From an uncultured Lachnospiraceae bacterium (GTDB lineage: Bacteria; Bacillota; Clostridia; Lachnospirales; Lachnospiraceae): a DNA stretch of 11,310 nucleotides. Numbering within the stretch: the stretch's first letter is position 1; every line of letters starts with the position of its first letter. The stretch spans positions 1 to 11,310 of the forward strand of contig CAKRLN010000058.1 of the NCBI GenBank assembly GCA_934359535.1, in the 5' to 3' direction. A model generated the notes under the pieces. That model made no database searches, was not told where the DNA came from, and worked only from the letters and a program-made list of their open reading frames with translations. Of this stretch, positions 1 to 6,573 are shown in pieces. Both the position numbers and the translations under genes were made by a program.

Positions 1-128
1 CCGTTATCCATCTCCCAGCTTGCGTAATAGTTATACCACACAAGCCCGAAAAGGACGGCATCTACGATCAGGGTTACAATATTCGCTGTAAAGTTCAGCA
101 AATGCTTATACTGTTCTCTTATTCTCAT
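1..128 (-). CDS. Unidentified membrane protein, N-terminal 43 codons only
   Basis: The gene reads out of the left edge of the window, so only its first 42 or so residues are visible. It starts at an ATG (126-128) preceded by AGGAG with a 10-nt spacer. The visible part has a short basic start (MRIREQYKHLL), then one hydrophobic segment at about residues 12-32 ending in an aromatic patch (WYNYY). This suggests a cytoplasmic N-terminus followed by a transmembrane helix. It begins 34 nt after the leuA stop on the same strand, so it is probably the next gene of the cdaA-ptsH-leuA operon. The opening would suit a multi-helix membrane enzyme such as a polyprenyl-phosphate sugar transferase, but that is only a guess. 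No domain can be called from this fragment. Confidence 0.6.
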   Translation of the reverse strand, partial: MRIREQYKHLLNFTANIVTLIVDAVLFGLVWYNYYASWEMDN

Positions 129-142
129 AATAAAATTACTCC

Positions 143-164
143 TGGCAGTCTGATGCCATTTTTT
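143..164 (+). terminator. Small hairpin plus T-run between leuA and the next gene
   Basis: A 5-bp inverted repeat (TGGCA / TGCCA, 6-nt loop) is followed on the plus strand by six T residues. This has the order of an intrinsic terminator for transcription running opposite to the operon. On the minus strand the hairpin lies between the leuA stop and the next ribosome binding site and has no U-tract after it, so it should not end the operon. The stem is short, and the feature may have no function. Confidence 0.25.
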
Positions 165-1839
165 AATAATTCTCCATTGCGGACAGACGGTTTAATGCAG
201 AAAATACTGCACGGATTGAAGCTCTTGTGATATTTGAGCTTACACCGACACCAAACGTCACATTGCCGCTTCTGTTATCCCGCATCTGGATATAGCATGC
301 AGCCTTCGCATGGCTTCCTTCGCTTAATGCATGCTCATCATAATTTAGGATCGTGATATCCACACTTGGTACACACTGGCGGATTGCAAGCTTTGCCGCA
401 TCAATCGGACCATTTCCGCCTGCCTCAGAATGGATCTCTTCTCCCTTATATTTAAAATCTAACACAACCTTTGTGTCATCATCGTCATGATCGTCGCGGG
501 AGCTTAAGGAAACAAAGGTAAACGGCTCCTTTAATTTCAGGTAATTCTTCTCGAATGCATCCATGATGCGTGACGGAGATACCTCTCCGCCTTCCTTTTC
601 AGAAATGCTCTGGATCACATCTGCAAATTCTCTCTGCATTTCCTTCGGAAGCTTATAACCGTATACCGTATTCATGACAAAGGCAACCCCGCCCTTTCCG
701 GACTGGCTGTTAATTCTCACAACTGGCTCATATTCCCTTCCGACGTCTGCCGGGTCAATCGGAAGATATGGAACCTCCCACCAATCCTGCTTTCTTTCCT
801 TCATTGCCATCTCGCCCTTGTTGATTGCATCCTGATGGCTTCCGGAAAATGCCGTAAATACGAGCTTTCCAGCATACGGATGACGCATTCCGACTGACAT
901 CTTGCAGCATCTTTCATAGACATCAATGATCTCATTGATATTCTCAAGATTTAATTTTGGGTTAATTCCCTGGGAAAACATATTATATGCAACCGTTAGG
1001 ATATCCACATTTCCGGTACGCTCTCCGTTTCCGAATAACGTTCCCTCGACACGGTCTGCACCGGCAAGCAGTGCAAGCTCTGTTGCTGCAACACCGGTTC
1101 CCCTGTCATTATGTGGATGCACACTTAAAATAATGTGCTCCCTGTCCTCAAAATTTCTGCTCATCCACTCAATCTGATCCGCATAAACATTTGGGGTATT
1201 CATCTCGACAGTTGCAGGAAGGTTGAAAATAATCGGATTTTCGTTAGCATGATCCCACTCCTTCTGCACTGCTGTACAGATCTCAAGTGCAAAATCCATC
1301 TCGGTTCCGGTAAAGCTTTCCGGAGAATACTCAAGCTGAAGATTGCCGTCAAAGCTTTTCATGCGCTCCTTAACCATTCTTGTTCCATCAACTGCGATCT
1401 TTATAATCTCCTCACGTTCCATATGGAACACGACATCTCTCTGTAATGTTGATGTTGAATTATAAATATGCAGTACGACGTTTTTGATTCCCTCGATTGC
1501 CTCGAAGGTTCTGTCGATGAGATTCTCCCTGCACTGAGTCAGTACCTGTACCTTCACATCATCCGGAATCCGGTTCTCTTTCACAAGCTTTCTTAAAAAG
1601 TCATATTCGATCTGGGATGCTGCCGGGAAACCAATCTCGATCTCCTTAAAGCCAAGCTTCACTAAAAGCTCGAACATCTCCATCTTCTCTTCTACATTCA
1701 TCGGCTCAATCAGTGCCTGATTGCCATCTCTTAAATCAACCGAACACCAGATCGGTGCTTTTTCAATCTCTTTTCCCGGCCATGTACGCTCTGGATAATG
1801 TAAAACAGGAACTCTTTTATACCTTGTGTAATTTAACAT
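163..1839 (-). CDS. leuA: 2-isopropylmalate synthase, long (type 2) form
   Basis: This enzyme condenses acetyl-CoA with 2-oxoisovalerate to give 2-isopropylmalate, the first committed step of leucine synthesis, in the cytoplasm. At 558 residues it matches the long LeuA form typified by actinobacterial enzymes. It opens with the diagnostic YPERTWPGKEI segment (15-25) before the catalytic TIM barrel. Visible motifs are DLRDGNQ (35-41, with the catalytic Arg and metal-ligand Asp), HPHND (241-245, metal-binding histidines) and GNGERTGN (270-277). A linker leads to the C-terminal allosteric dimer domain (about 438-558), which contains GNGPIDA (475-481). This domain is normally where leucine feedback acts. 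An acidic stretch, RDDHDDDD, occurs at 448-455. The start codon lies one base after the ptsH stop and has only a weak AGGCG-like site, so translation is probably coupled to ptsH. No T-box or leader attenuator is present, and no other leu gene is in the window. Confidence 0.95.
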   Translation of the reverse strand: MLNYTRYKRVPVLHYPERTWPGKEIEKAPIWCSVDLRDGNQALIEPMNVEEKMEMFELLVKLGFKEIEIGFPAASQIEYDFLRKLVKENRIPDDVKVQVLTQCRENLIDRTFEAIEGIKNVVLHIYNSTSTLQRDVVFHMEREEIIKIAVDGTRMVKERMKSFDGNLQLEYSPESFTGTEMDFALEICTAVQKEWDHANENPIIFNLPATVEMNTPNVYADQIEWMSRNFEDREHIILSVHPHNDRGTGVAATELALLAGADRVEGTLFGNGERTGNVDILTVAYNMFSQGINPKLNLENINEIIDVYERCCKMSVGMRHPYAGKLVFTAFSGSHQDAINKGEMAMKERKQDWWEVPYLPIDPADVGREYEPVVRINSQSGKGGVAFVMNTVYGYKLPKEMQREFADVIQSISEKEGGEVSPSRIMDAFEKNYLKLKEPFTFVSLSSRDDHDDDDTKVVLDFKYKGEEIHSEAGGNGPIDAAKLAIRQCVPSVDITILNYDEHALSEGSHAKAACYIQMRDNRSGNVTFGVGVSSNITRASIRAVFSALNRLSAMENY

Positions 1840-1840
1840 G

Positions 1841-2104
1841 TTATTCGCCTAACCCTTCTTCGATTGCTTTTGTCAGTGCCTCAAGCGCTTCTTTTTCATC
1901 CTCACCGTCACAGATCAGATTGATCTCATCTCCGCTTTTGATGCATGCACCAAGCACACTCAGCACACTCTTTGCATTCGCTGTATTATTTCCATGCTCG
2001 AATGTAATAAGACTTTTGTATTTCATTGCTTCCTTGCATAAATTGCCCGCGGGTCTTAAATGAAGCCCCGTCGGATTCATGATTTTTATTTTCTGACTTA
2101 CCAC
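1841..2104 (-). CDS. ptsH: HPr phosphocarrier protein of the PTS (GTG start)
   Basis: HPr carries phosphate from enzyme I to the sugar-specific EIIA domains of the phosphotransferase system. In Firmicutes, when phosphorylated on Ser46 by HPr kinase, it also acts as CcpA co-repressor. The 87-residue product has the phospho-histidine motif NPTGLHLRPA with His15, and NAKSVLS with Ser46, so it is a true HPr rather than a Crh-like protein lacking His15. The start is GTG at 2102-2104: an AAGGGAG site lies 8 nt upstream, and this start gives canonical numbering. The next ATG (residue 9) would remove the first beta strand. The gene lies 44 nt after cdaR and 1 nt before leuA, with no enzyme I gene adjacent, although ptsH-ptsI is the common arrangement. 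No promoter or terminator is visible in the cdaR-ptsH gap, so expression with the cda genes is inferred. Confidence 0.93.
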   Translation of the reverse strand: MVSQKIKIMNPTGLHLRPAGNLCKEAMKYKSLITFEHGNNTANAKSVLSVLGACIKSGDEINLICDGEDEKEALEALTKAIEEGLGE

Positions 2105-2112
2105 TTTTTTCT

Positions 2113-2119
2113 CTCCCTT
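2113..2119 (-). promoter_or_regulatory. Ribosome binding site that fixes the ptsH GTG start
   Basis: AAGGGAG on the minus strand lies 8 nt before the GTG codon at 2102-2104. The only in-frame ATG nearby is eight codons further on, too far from this site. Confidence 0.7.
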
Positions 2120-2148
2120 AGCTTCTATCTTTCACTCAACTGTCTGTA

Positions 2149-3621
2149 TTATTGCGTTTTATCTGTATTCTCGGAGCTTCCGGTTCCACTTCCTGCCGCA
2201 CTGCCTCCACTGTTATTCTCTGTTCCGGTACTGCTTCCGGAATTCTCAGAGGCAGAATTATTCTCGCTGCTTTCTCCGCTTCCCGTGCTGTCTGTGGTTC
2301 CTGTGCTGCCGGTGTCTGAGCCAGACGCTCCATTCGTCTGCTGCCCACTGCTTTCTGTCACAGTCTGCTTCTTCGTAATCGTAATCTCTGTCGTAACGTT
2401 CTTCTGGATATATTTACTATCATCCAGATCCAACGTTACCGGTACAGTATGCGTTCCCTCTCCAAGCCTTGTCACATCAATGCTGCCCTTGATCGATGCC
2501 GCATTTAACTGGGAAAGATCGCCTGACATTCCGCTGATTTCCGCTGGAAAGCTGCTCTGGCTGTAGGAAAGCGTATATTCGCTGTCCAGACCGTTTGTTG
2601 TAATGTTTGAGACCAGAATACTGTAATTCTGTGTCACATATGGCTCAATCCGCACCGTAACCGAAATGCTTGCCTGCGTGTTTTTCGCAAGTGTCACACC
2701 ATCCGGAAGGTATTCCGAAATATCCACCGTTGTTGTAATATCCCGGTTTGCCCCGCTGACATCAATGACCTCTCCCGGAATATCAATGGATGTAATCGGA
2801 TTTAACACCGATGAGCTGCCCTTGATCTGAACCGTCTCCGGGCTGCAGCTGATCCCGACTACTGAATACGTGTCAGCCGGAGTTCCCGAGGTATTGAAAT
2901 TGATCGGCACCTCTTTCGTGCTTAAGATTTTGGCGGATACCGTAACCGTATTATTGCTTAACGTAAGCTTTGTCGTATCGACCACTTCATCATTCTTATC
3001 ATAGAACACCGGAACAACGTTATCCGAAATATCCACTGACATTCCGCTGACATCAATCGTTGCAACAACCGAACTGATCTCGCTGACAATGGATGCCGGT
3101 CCCGATACCTTAATCACATTCGGATTGGATACATTCACATCCCCAAGCGTAAATCCGGATGCAACCTTCCCCTTCGTATCTGCGGTGATCACAAACTGCT
3201 TCTCCTGCAGATCCTCAAGCGATACCTTTAAATATTTAATCAGACCATTGATCTTAACCGAAGCCGTATAATTGGTTGCGGCAATCGATACCGGAACACT
3301 GCCTTCCGCTCCATCCTCGCTTACATTCATAAGACTCATATCTGCGGTTGCTGTAAAATCAGAATAATTTAACTTTTCTAAAATACTTCTTTTGGCTGTA
3401 ACGCGGAAACTTACCGTTCCGGTTCCATCAATCACCTCATAGCACTTTCCCATGTTGCTGACTGCCTGGGCGTTCTGGATATTCACCGTTGCAGTAAAGG
3501 TCTTGCTGGAGCTTGGATCATTGATATTGTAGACAACAAGCCACATCGTAAATGCAAACATTACTGCAAGCAGCTTAAATCCGAGGTTATTTGTCAGTAT
3601 TTTCAGAATCTTTTTTACCAT
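2149..3621 (-). CDS. cdaR: YbbR-domain membrane protein, CdaA regulator
   Basis: CdaR is the membrane-anchored partner of diadenylate cyclase CdaA and modulates c-di-AMP synthesis; its bulk faces outward. The 490-residue product has a basic N-terminus, one membrane helix at about 13-31, then an extracytoplasmic part that can be read as four YbbR-type repeats (roughly 42-133, 138-231, 236-325 and 331-416). Related repeat cores include VSGPASIVSEISSV (172-185) and IKGSSSVLNPITSI (266-279). Residues about 422-490 form a low-complexity tail rich in Ser, Gly, Thr, Asn and Glu, with no LPxTG motif or closing helix. The ATG lies inside cdaA and gives a 35-nt overlap. It has an excellent AAGGAGG site 7 nt upstream, so this start is well supported. 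Four repeats is within the range known for Firmicute CdaR, while the tail is unusual. Identity rests on YbbR character and adjacency to cdaA. Confidence 0.93.
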   Translation of the reverse strand: MVKKILKILTNNLGFKLLAVMFAFTMWLVVYNINDPSSSKTFTATVNIQNAQAVSNMGKCYEVIDGTGTVSFRVTAKRSILEKLNYSDFTATADMSLMNVSEDGAEGSVPVSIAATNYTASVKINGLIKYLKVSLEDLQEKQFVITADTKGKVASGFTLGDVNVSNPNVIKVSGPASIVSEISSVVATIDVSGMSVDISDNVVPVFYDKNDEVVDTTKLTLSNNTVTVSAKILSTKEVPINFNTSGTPADTYSVVGISCSPETVQIKGSSSVLNPITSIDIPGEVIDVSGANRDITTTVDISEYLPDGVTLAKNTQASISVTVRIEPYVTQNYSILVSNITTNGLDSEYTLSYSQSSFPAEISGMSGDLSQLNAASIKGSIDVTRLGEGTHTVPVTLDLDDSKYIQKNVTTEITITKKQTVTESSGQQTNGASGSDTGSTGTTDSTGSGESSENNSASENSGSSTGTENNSGGSAAGSGTGSSENTDKTQ

Positions 3622-4492
3622 TCAATAACCTCCTTTTCAGCCGTTCCAAGCGTGTTACCTCCTGATTGCGGTTCTGCATATACTTTAACTTGCTGCGCAG
3701 AAATTCTGCATCCACATTGTGATAAATCTGCCCTCTTATTGCAACCGAAACCTTTCCGGTCTCCTCGGATACAACGATTGTCAGGGAATCACTTACCTCA
3801 CTGACACCAACTGCTGCACGGTGTCTTGTCCCAAGATCTTTCGACAGGGACATGCTGTCCGAAAGAGGCAGATAACATGTTGCAGACACGACACGGTCTC
3901 CACGCATAATCACCGCACCGTCGTGAAGCGGTGTGTTTTTCTCAAAAATGTTAATCAGAAGCTGGCTTGAAACAATTGCATCCACATCAATTCCGGTACG
4001 GATATACTCGTCCAGCTTAATATCGTCCTCAATGACAATGAGCGCACCGGTCTTTACCTTGCCCATTGCATAGCTTGCCTTGATAAGCTCATCGATTGTA
4101 TGATCCGAGAACTTTGCCTCATCGGTTTTGTTCAAAACAAACAGATTTCCGAATAGATTTTTCGTTCCAATATTCTCAAGTGCCCGCCTAAGCTCCGGCT
4201 GAAAAATAATAACAAGTGCAATAATGCCAACATTAAACGTATTTTCCGCGAGCCACAGAATCGTGTTCATCTGGAAAATTGCTGCAAGCAGTACAAAGCC
4301 AAGGATTACAATAATTCCCTTAAACAGATTCCATGCTCTTGTATCACGGATCCAGAGAAGCACATGATAGATCAGAAACGATATGATCAGTATTTCAACC
4401 GCATCCGTCAGTCCAAAATGGATATCCGGAAGATTATAATTATTGTGAATATTTTCCTGAAACTGCCGGAGCGTATCCATAATTTGATTCAT
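3587..4492 (-). CDS. cdaA: Membrane diadenylate cyclase CdaA (c-di-AMP synthase)
   Basis: CdaA joins two ATP molecules into cyclic di-AMP, a second messenger that controls potassium and osmolyte uptake and cell-wall balance. The 301-residue product is close to the family's usual length of about 270-300. Three transmembrane helices (about 28-47, 56-75 and 80-98) precede a cytoplasmic DAC (DisA_N) domain at about 105-260. The catalytic motifs DGA (191-193) and GTRHR (221-225) are both intact, and the strand GALIVIEDD (149-157) is present, so the enzyme should be active. The C-terminus is basic (RLERLKRRLL). The start ATG has AAGGAG about 8 nt upstream; a second Met at residue 5 is a less likely alternative. 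The gene lies 31 nt after the 349-aa membrane protein and overlaps cdaR by 35 nt. The expected glmM does not follow cdaR. Confidence 0.97.
   Translation of the reverse strand: MNQIMDTLRQFQENIHNNYNLPDIHFGLTDAVEILIISFLIYHVLLWIRDTRAWNLFKGIIVILGFVLLAAIFQMNTILWLAENTFNVGIIALVIIFQPELRRALENIGTKNLFGNLFVLNKTDEAKFSDHTIDELIKASYAMGKVKTGALIVIEDDIKLDEYIRTGIDVDAIVSSQLLINIFEKNTPLHDGAVIMRGDRVVSATCYLPLSDSMSLSKDLGTRHRAAVGVSEVSDSLTIVVSEETGKVSVAIRGQIYHNVDAEFLRSKLKYMQNRNQEVTRLERLKRRLLNGKKDSENTDK
3629..3635 (-). promoter_or_regulatory. Strong cdaR ribosome binding site inside cdaA
   Basis: AAGGAGG lies 7 nt before the cdaR ATG, within the last codons of cdaA. It shows that the 35-nt gene overlap is real and that cdaR can start translation independently of a stop-start event. 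Confidence 0.8.
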
Positions 4493-4523
4493 ACTGCCTC
4501 TCCTTTCCTGAATTTTTTTGCTT

Positions 4524-5573
4524 TTATTTTAGAAATTTTTCGTCAATATCCAGCTCTTTTGCAAACACCTTTCTTGCAATCTCTTCATCTTCCTCACTGA
4601 GCGGTTTCTTGCTGTGATCAATGCGTTTGCCCATGCTTGCTGTATTGCCAAAATGCTTTGCGGTCTTCTCCGGAACTGCAACTGTTTTCTTAGGTACCGC
4701 CTTCACATAATAAAAATACTCGTCATCCTCAAATTGTACCCGCTCAGTTCTTGCATAATCCAGATTCATAAAAAAGAACTGAAGGACTGCTCCAATCACA
4801 AGGGACAGAATGCCGCCGATAATAAGATTTACGGTCTTACCAGTGATTCCAAGGATCAGGTAGCCTGCAAATAACCCAAGCACCTCAAGCAGAATTCCGG
4901 CTGCAATCGCAATGCTCCATGCATGCTCCATCGTTGTTCTCCGGATAAAATATGCCACAAGGGATGCCGCCACAAAAATTCCGATCACAAGGAACATCTC
5001 CTTATTGTTTAACAGCTGTCCGACTGACACGGAAAATTTCGATGTACTTCCGGCCCTGTCCTCCGTCAGCGCTGTTGCAAGTGTTGTGCTGTTTCTGTGG
5101 ATTCCCTCTAAAAAATAATAGACAACCGTGCCGCACACAACGGAAATAACCGAATATGCTTCCTGGAGCAATCCCGTTCCAACCGGCACAATATATGGAA
5201 CATTGAGCTTAAAAGCGATTGGCGTAAGTAATACTCCAAGACTGTCCTTTGGTACAAACCGAAAATAAATAAAGTATACAACTACAAAAAGCACAACTGT
5301 TGTAAGCGCTGCCTCTGCGGAAAGCGCATACATATCTGCGATAATAACAATCGCTGCGATCCAGATGGTTCCATTCTGTGGAAGCAGGCAGCACACAAGT
5401 GCAAGGATCAGTGCAATCGGAAGCGTACTGATCTGTGTCATAAAACCAATATTGGTATTGATCATCCAGAATATTGTAAATGCAATCACAAACTTAAACA
5501 CTGGATAGACATAGGTCTCATATTCTTCATAAAAATGGATAATTTTATCCTTATATTCCAATAGCTTCGTCAT
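4524..5573 (-). CDS. Uncharacterised polytopic membrane protein next to cdaA
   Basis: I do not recognise a characterised family. The 349-residue product has about eight or nine hydrophobic segments (roughly 24-40, 50-65, 68-84, 88-106, 111-131, 134-156, 193-211, 217-240 and 248-270). A soluble, probably cytosolic tail of about 79 residues follows. Just after the last helix comes an acidic/tyrosine-rich block, VQFEDDEYFYYVK (279-291). The tail ends in a charged stretch, SEEDEEIARKVFAKELDIDEKF (split here around residues 326-347). A 36-residue hydrophilic loop lies at about 157-192. No transporter signature, catalytic motif or signal peptide is evident. The ATG is preceded by AAGGAGG with a 6-nt gap. 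The gene lies 31 nt upstream of cdaA in the same operon, which suggests, as inference only, a role in c-di-AMP control, osmotic homeostasis or envelope assembly. A misannotation as an ABC permease should be treated with caution. Confidence 0.85.
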   Translation of the reverse strand: MTKLLEYKDKIIHFYEEYETYVYPVFKFVIAFTIFWMINTNIGFMTQISTLPIALILALVCCLLPQNGTIWIAAIVIIADMYALSAEAALTTVVLFVVVYFIYFRFVPKDSLGVLLTPIAFKLNVPYIVPVGTGLLQEAYSVISVVCGTVVYYFLEGIHRNSTTLATALTEDRAGSTSKFSVSVGQLLNNKEMFLVIGIFVAASLVAYFIRRTTMEHAWSIAIAAGILLEVLGLFAGYLILGITGKTVNLIIGGILSLVIGAVLQFFFMNLDYARTERVQFEDDEYFYYVKAVPKKTVAVPEKTAKHFGNTASMGKRIDHSKKPLSEEDEEIARKVFAKELDIDEKFLK

Positions 5574-5612
5574 CGGGTTCCTCCTTTGGCTGTTCCGGAA
5601 AACAATCCGGAT

Positions 5613-6020
5613 CTACTTTGCTTTCAGCTTCTCCTCGCGCTCATAAAGCTTGTTGAGCTTCTTTAAGTGGCCACAGTACTTCTTCAGCTCCTGCCGCCCC
5701 TTCTTGTACCGGTATGCATATATAACATAGGTAATAAGCTCATATATGGTCAGAAAAATAACATAATAAATCGTAAAATTCACTGCGATCTGTATCACAT
5801 CAAGTGAATTGATTGATTCTAAAATATGCGGCAGGTCATAAAAAATCCAGAGAAGAACGCAGAGTATATATGCAATGCTTCCGGTAAAAATGCTCTTTAT
5901 CATTTCCCTGCCGATATAATCACTTCTGTAATATCTGCCGGTCTGGCTGTATTTTTTGGCTTTTTGGGAATCGTAAAGTGAAATTTCATACAATTCCTTC
6001 ACACGTTCTTCGTTAATCAT
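5613..6020 (-). CDS. Small two-helix membrane protein, first gene of the cda operon
   Basis: I do not recognise a family. The 135-residue product has a charged, tyrosine-rich N-terminus (about 1-40), two predicted transmembrane helices (about 43-61 and 74-102), and a strongly basic C-terminal helix (103-135, rich in Lys/Arg/Glu with heptad-like leucines). A helical hairpin with both soluble ends in the cytoplasm would follow, with the basic tail on the inside by the positive-inside rule. Translation starts at the ATG at 6018-6020, with AGGAG 5 nt upstream. It is the first gene after the promoter at 6062-6090 and lies 39 nt before the 349-aa membrane protein. An accessory or scaffold role for the downstream membrane proteins is possible but unproven. 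Confidence 0.8.
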   Translation of the reverse strand: MINEERVKELYEISLYDSQKAKKYSQTGRYYRSDYIGREMIKSIFTGSIAYILCVLLWIFYDLPHILESINSLDVIQIAVNFTIYYVIFLTIYELITYVIYAYRYKKGRQELKKYCGHLKKLNKLYEREEKLKAK

Positions 6021-6061
6021 AAAAGCTCCTGAATCTCCCGCGGATATAATTTGCTCCGCTC

Positions 6062-6090
6062 ATTATACCATACCATACCGCATTTTCCAA
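6062..6090 (-). promoter_or_regulatory. Extended -10 SigA-type promoter of the cda-ptsH-leuA operon
   Basis: On the minus strand, a TTGGAA -35 (6085-6090; 4 of 6 consensus bases) is separated by exactly 17 bp from a perfect TATAAT -10 (6062-6067). The -10 carries an upstream TGn extension. Transcription would start near 6055, giving a leader of about 35 nt before the 135-aa gene. The promoter lies just downstream of the yvyF terminator, so it separates the two operons. The leader is too short for a riboswitch. Confidence 0.8.
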
Positions 6091-6104
6091 ATGTTTCTTA
6101 TTAG

Positions 6105-6130
6105 AAAAGGCCGTGGATTGCTCCACAGCC
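6105..6130 (-). terminator. Rho-independent terminator of the comF-yvyF operon
   Basis: On the minus strand, a 9-bp stem (GGCUGUGGA / UCCACGGCC with one U-G pair) closes a GCAA tetraloop and is followed by UUUU and an AU-rich stretch. It lies 14 nt after the yvyF stop. Read on the plus strand the stem has a C-A mismatch and no T-run, so it works in the minus direction only. Confidence 0.75.
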
Positions 6131-6144
6131 CATGTCTTCTGTAC

Positions 6145-6561
6145 TTATTTCAGATATCTCATTTTATCATTCTCTTTCGAAAAGCTGTCCTTCGCTGCTC
6201 CTTCCCGGCTGCTGTTTCCCTTGGAAGGATATGCACTCGAAAGAGTCTCCATCATATTCTTCTTACATGCCTCACAGTACCTTCCGGTATTGATTGGCTT
6301 ACCGCAATTCTCACAGATGATTCCTTCCGCCACACCATTTGAGATCACAAGGCGTTCCTCCCGGATCCACTGCTTGATCTGCTTAACGGATACATCATTC
6401 TCCGTTGCGGTCTCACTGATCGACGAATCCGGATTCTGTCTTAAAAATTCTTTGACATTTTGAAATTTCTGTTCCAGCTTCTTCTGACACTCCGGGCATC
6501 TTCTCGGTCCTGAAATATAATTAAATAACCGACCACATTCTCTACAATTTGTTACCTCCAT
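6145..6561 (-). CDS. yvyF: YvyF-like flagellar-operon zinc-knuckle/HTH protein
   Basis: The 138-residue product matches the pattern of the flagellar-operon protein family typified by Bacillus YvyF. An N-terminal zinc knuckle (Cys6, Cys9, Cys22, Cys25) contains NCRECGRLF. A small helix-turn-helix-like segment (about 45-73) contains VSVKQIKQWIREERL. A second knuckle follows (Cys83, Cys86, Cys96, Cys99; CENCGKPI and RYCEAC). The last 30 residues are polar and probably disordered. In Bacillus the gene lies between comFC and flgM; here it follows the comF homologue by 12 nt, the same order, but is followed by a terminator and the cda operon rather than flgM/flgK. The start is supported by GAGGAGG 7 nt upstream. 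The biochemical role is not firmly established; a regulatory role in motility is a family-based inference, and implies a flagellated host or ancestor. Confidence 0.8.
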   Translation of the reverse strand: MEVTNCRECGRLFNYISGPRRCPECQKKLEQKFQNVKEFLRQNPDSSISETATENDVSVKQIKQWIREERLVISNGVAEGIICENCGKPINTGRYCEACKKNMMETLSSAYPSKGNSSREGAAKDSFSKENDKMRYLK

Positions 6562-6573
6562 TGCCGCGCCTCC

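Noticed and set aside
2152..2364. Repetitive DNA in the cdaR tail as a CRISPR or satellite array
   Set aside because: The repetition is irregular, in frame, and explained by Ser/Gly/Thr/Asn codons. There are no uniform repeats or spacers.
2060..2566. Long plus-strand frame opposite the cdaR tail and ptsH start
   Set aside because: It is rich in Leu, Ser, Pro and Val as expected for the complement of Ser/Gly/Thr codons, has no ribosome site, and mirrors a convincing gene.
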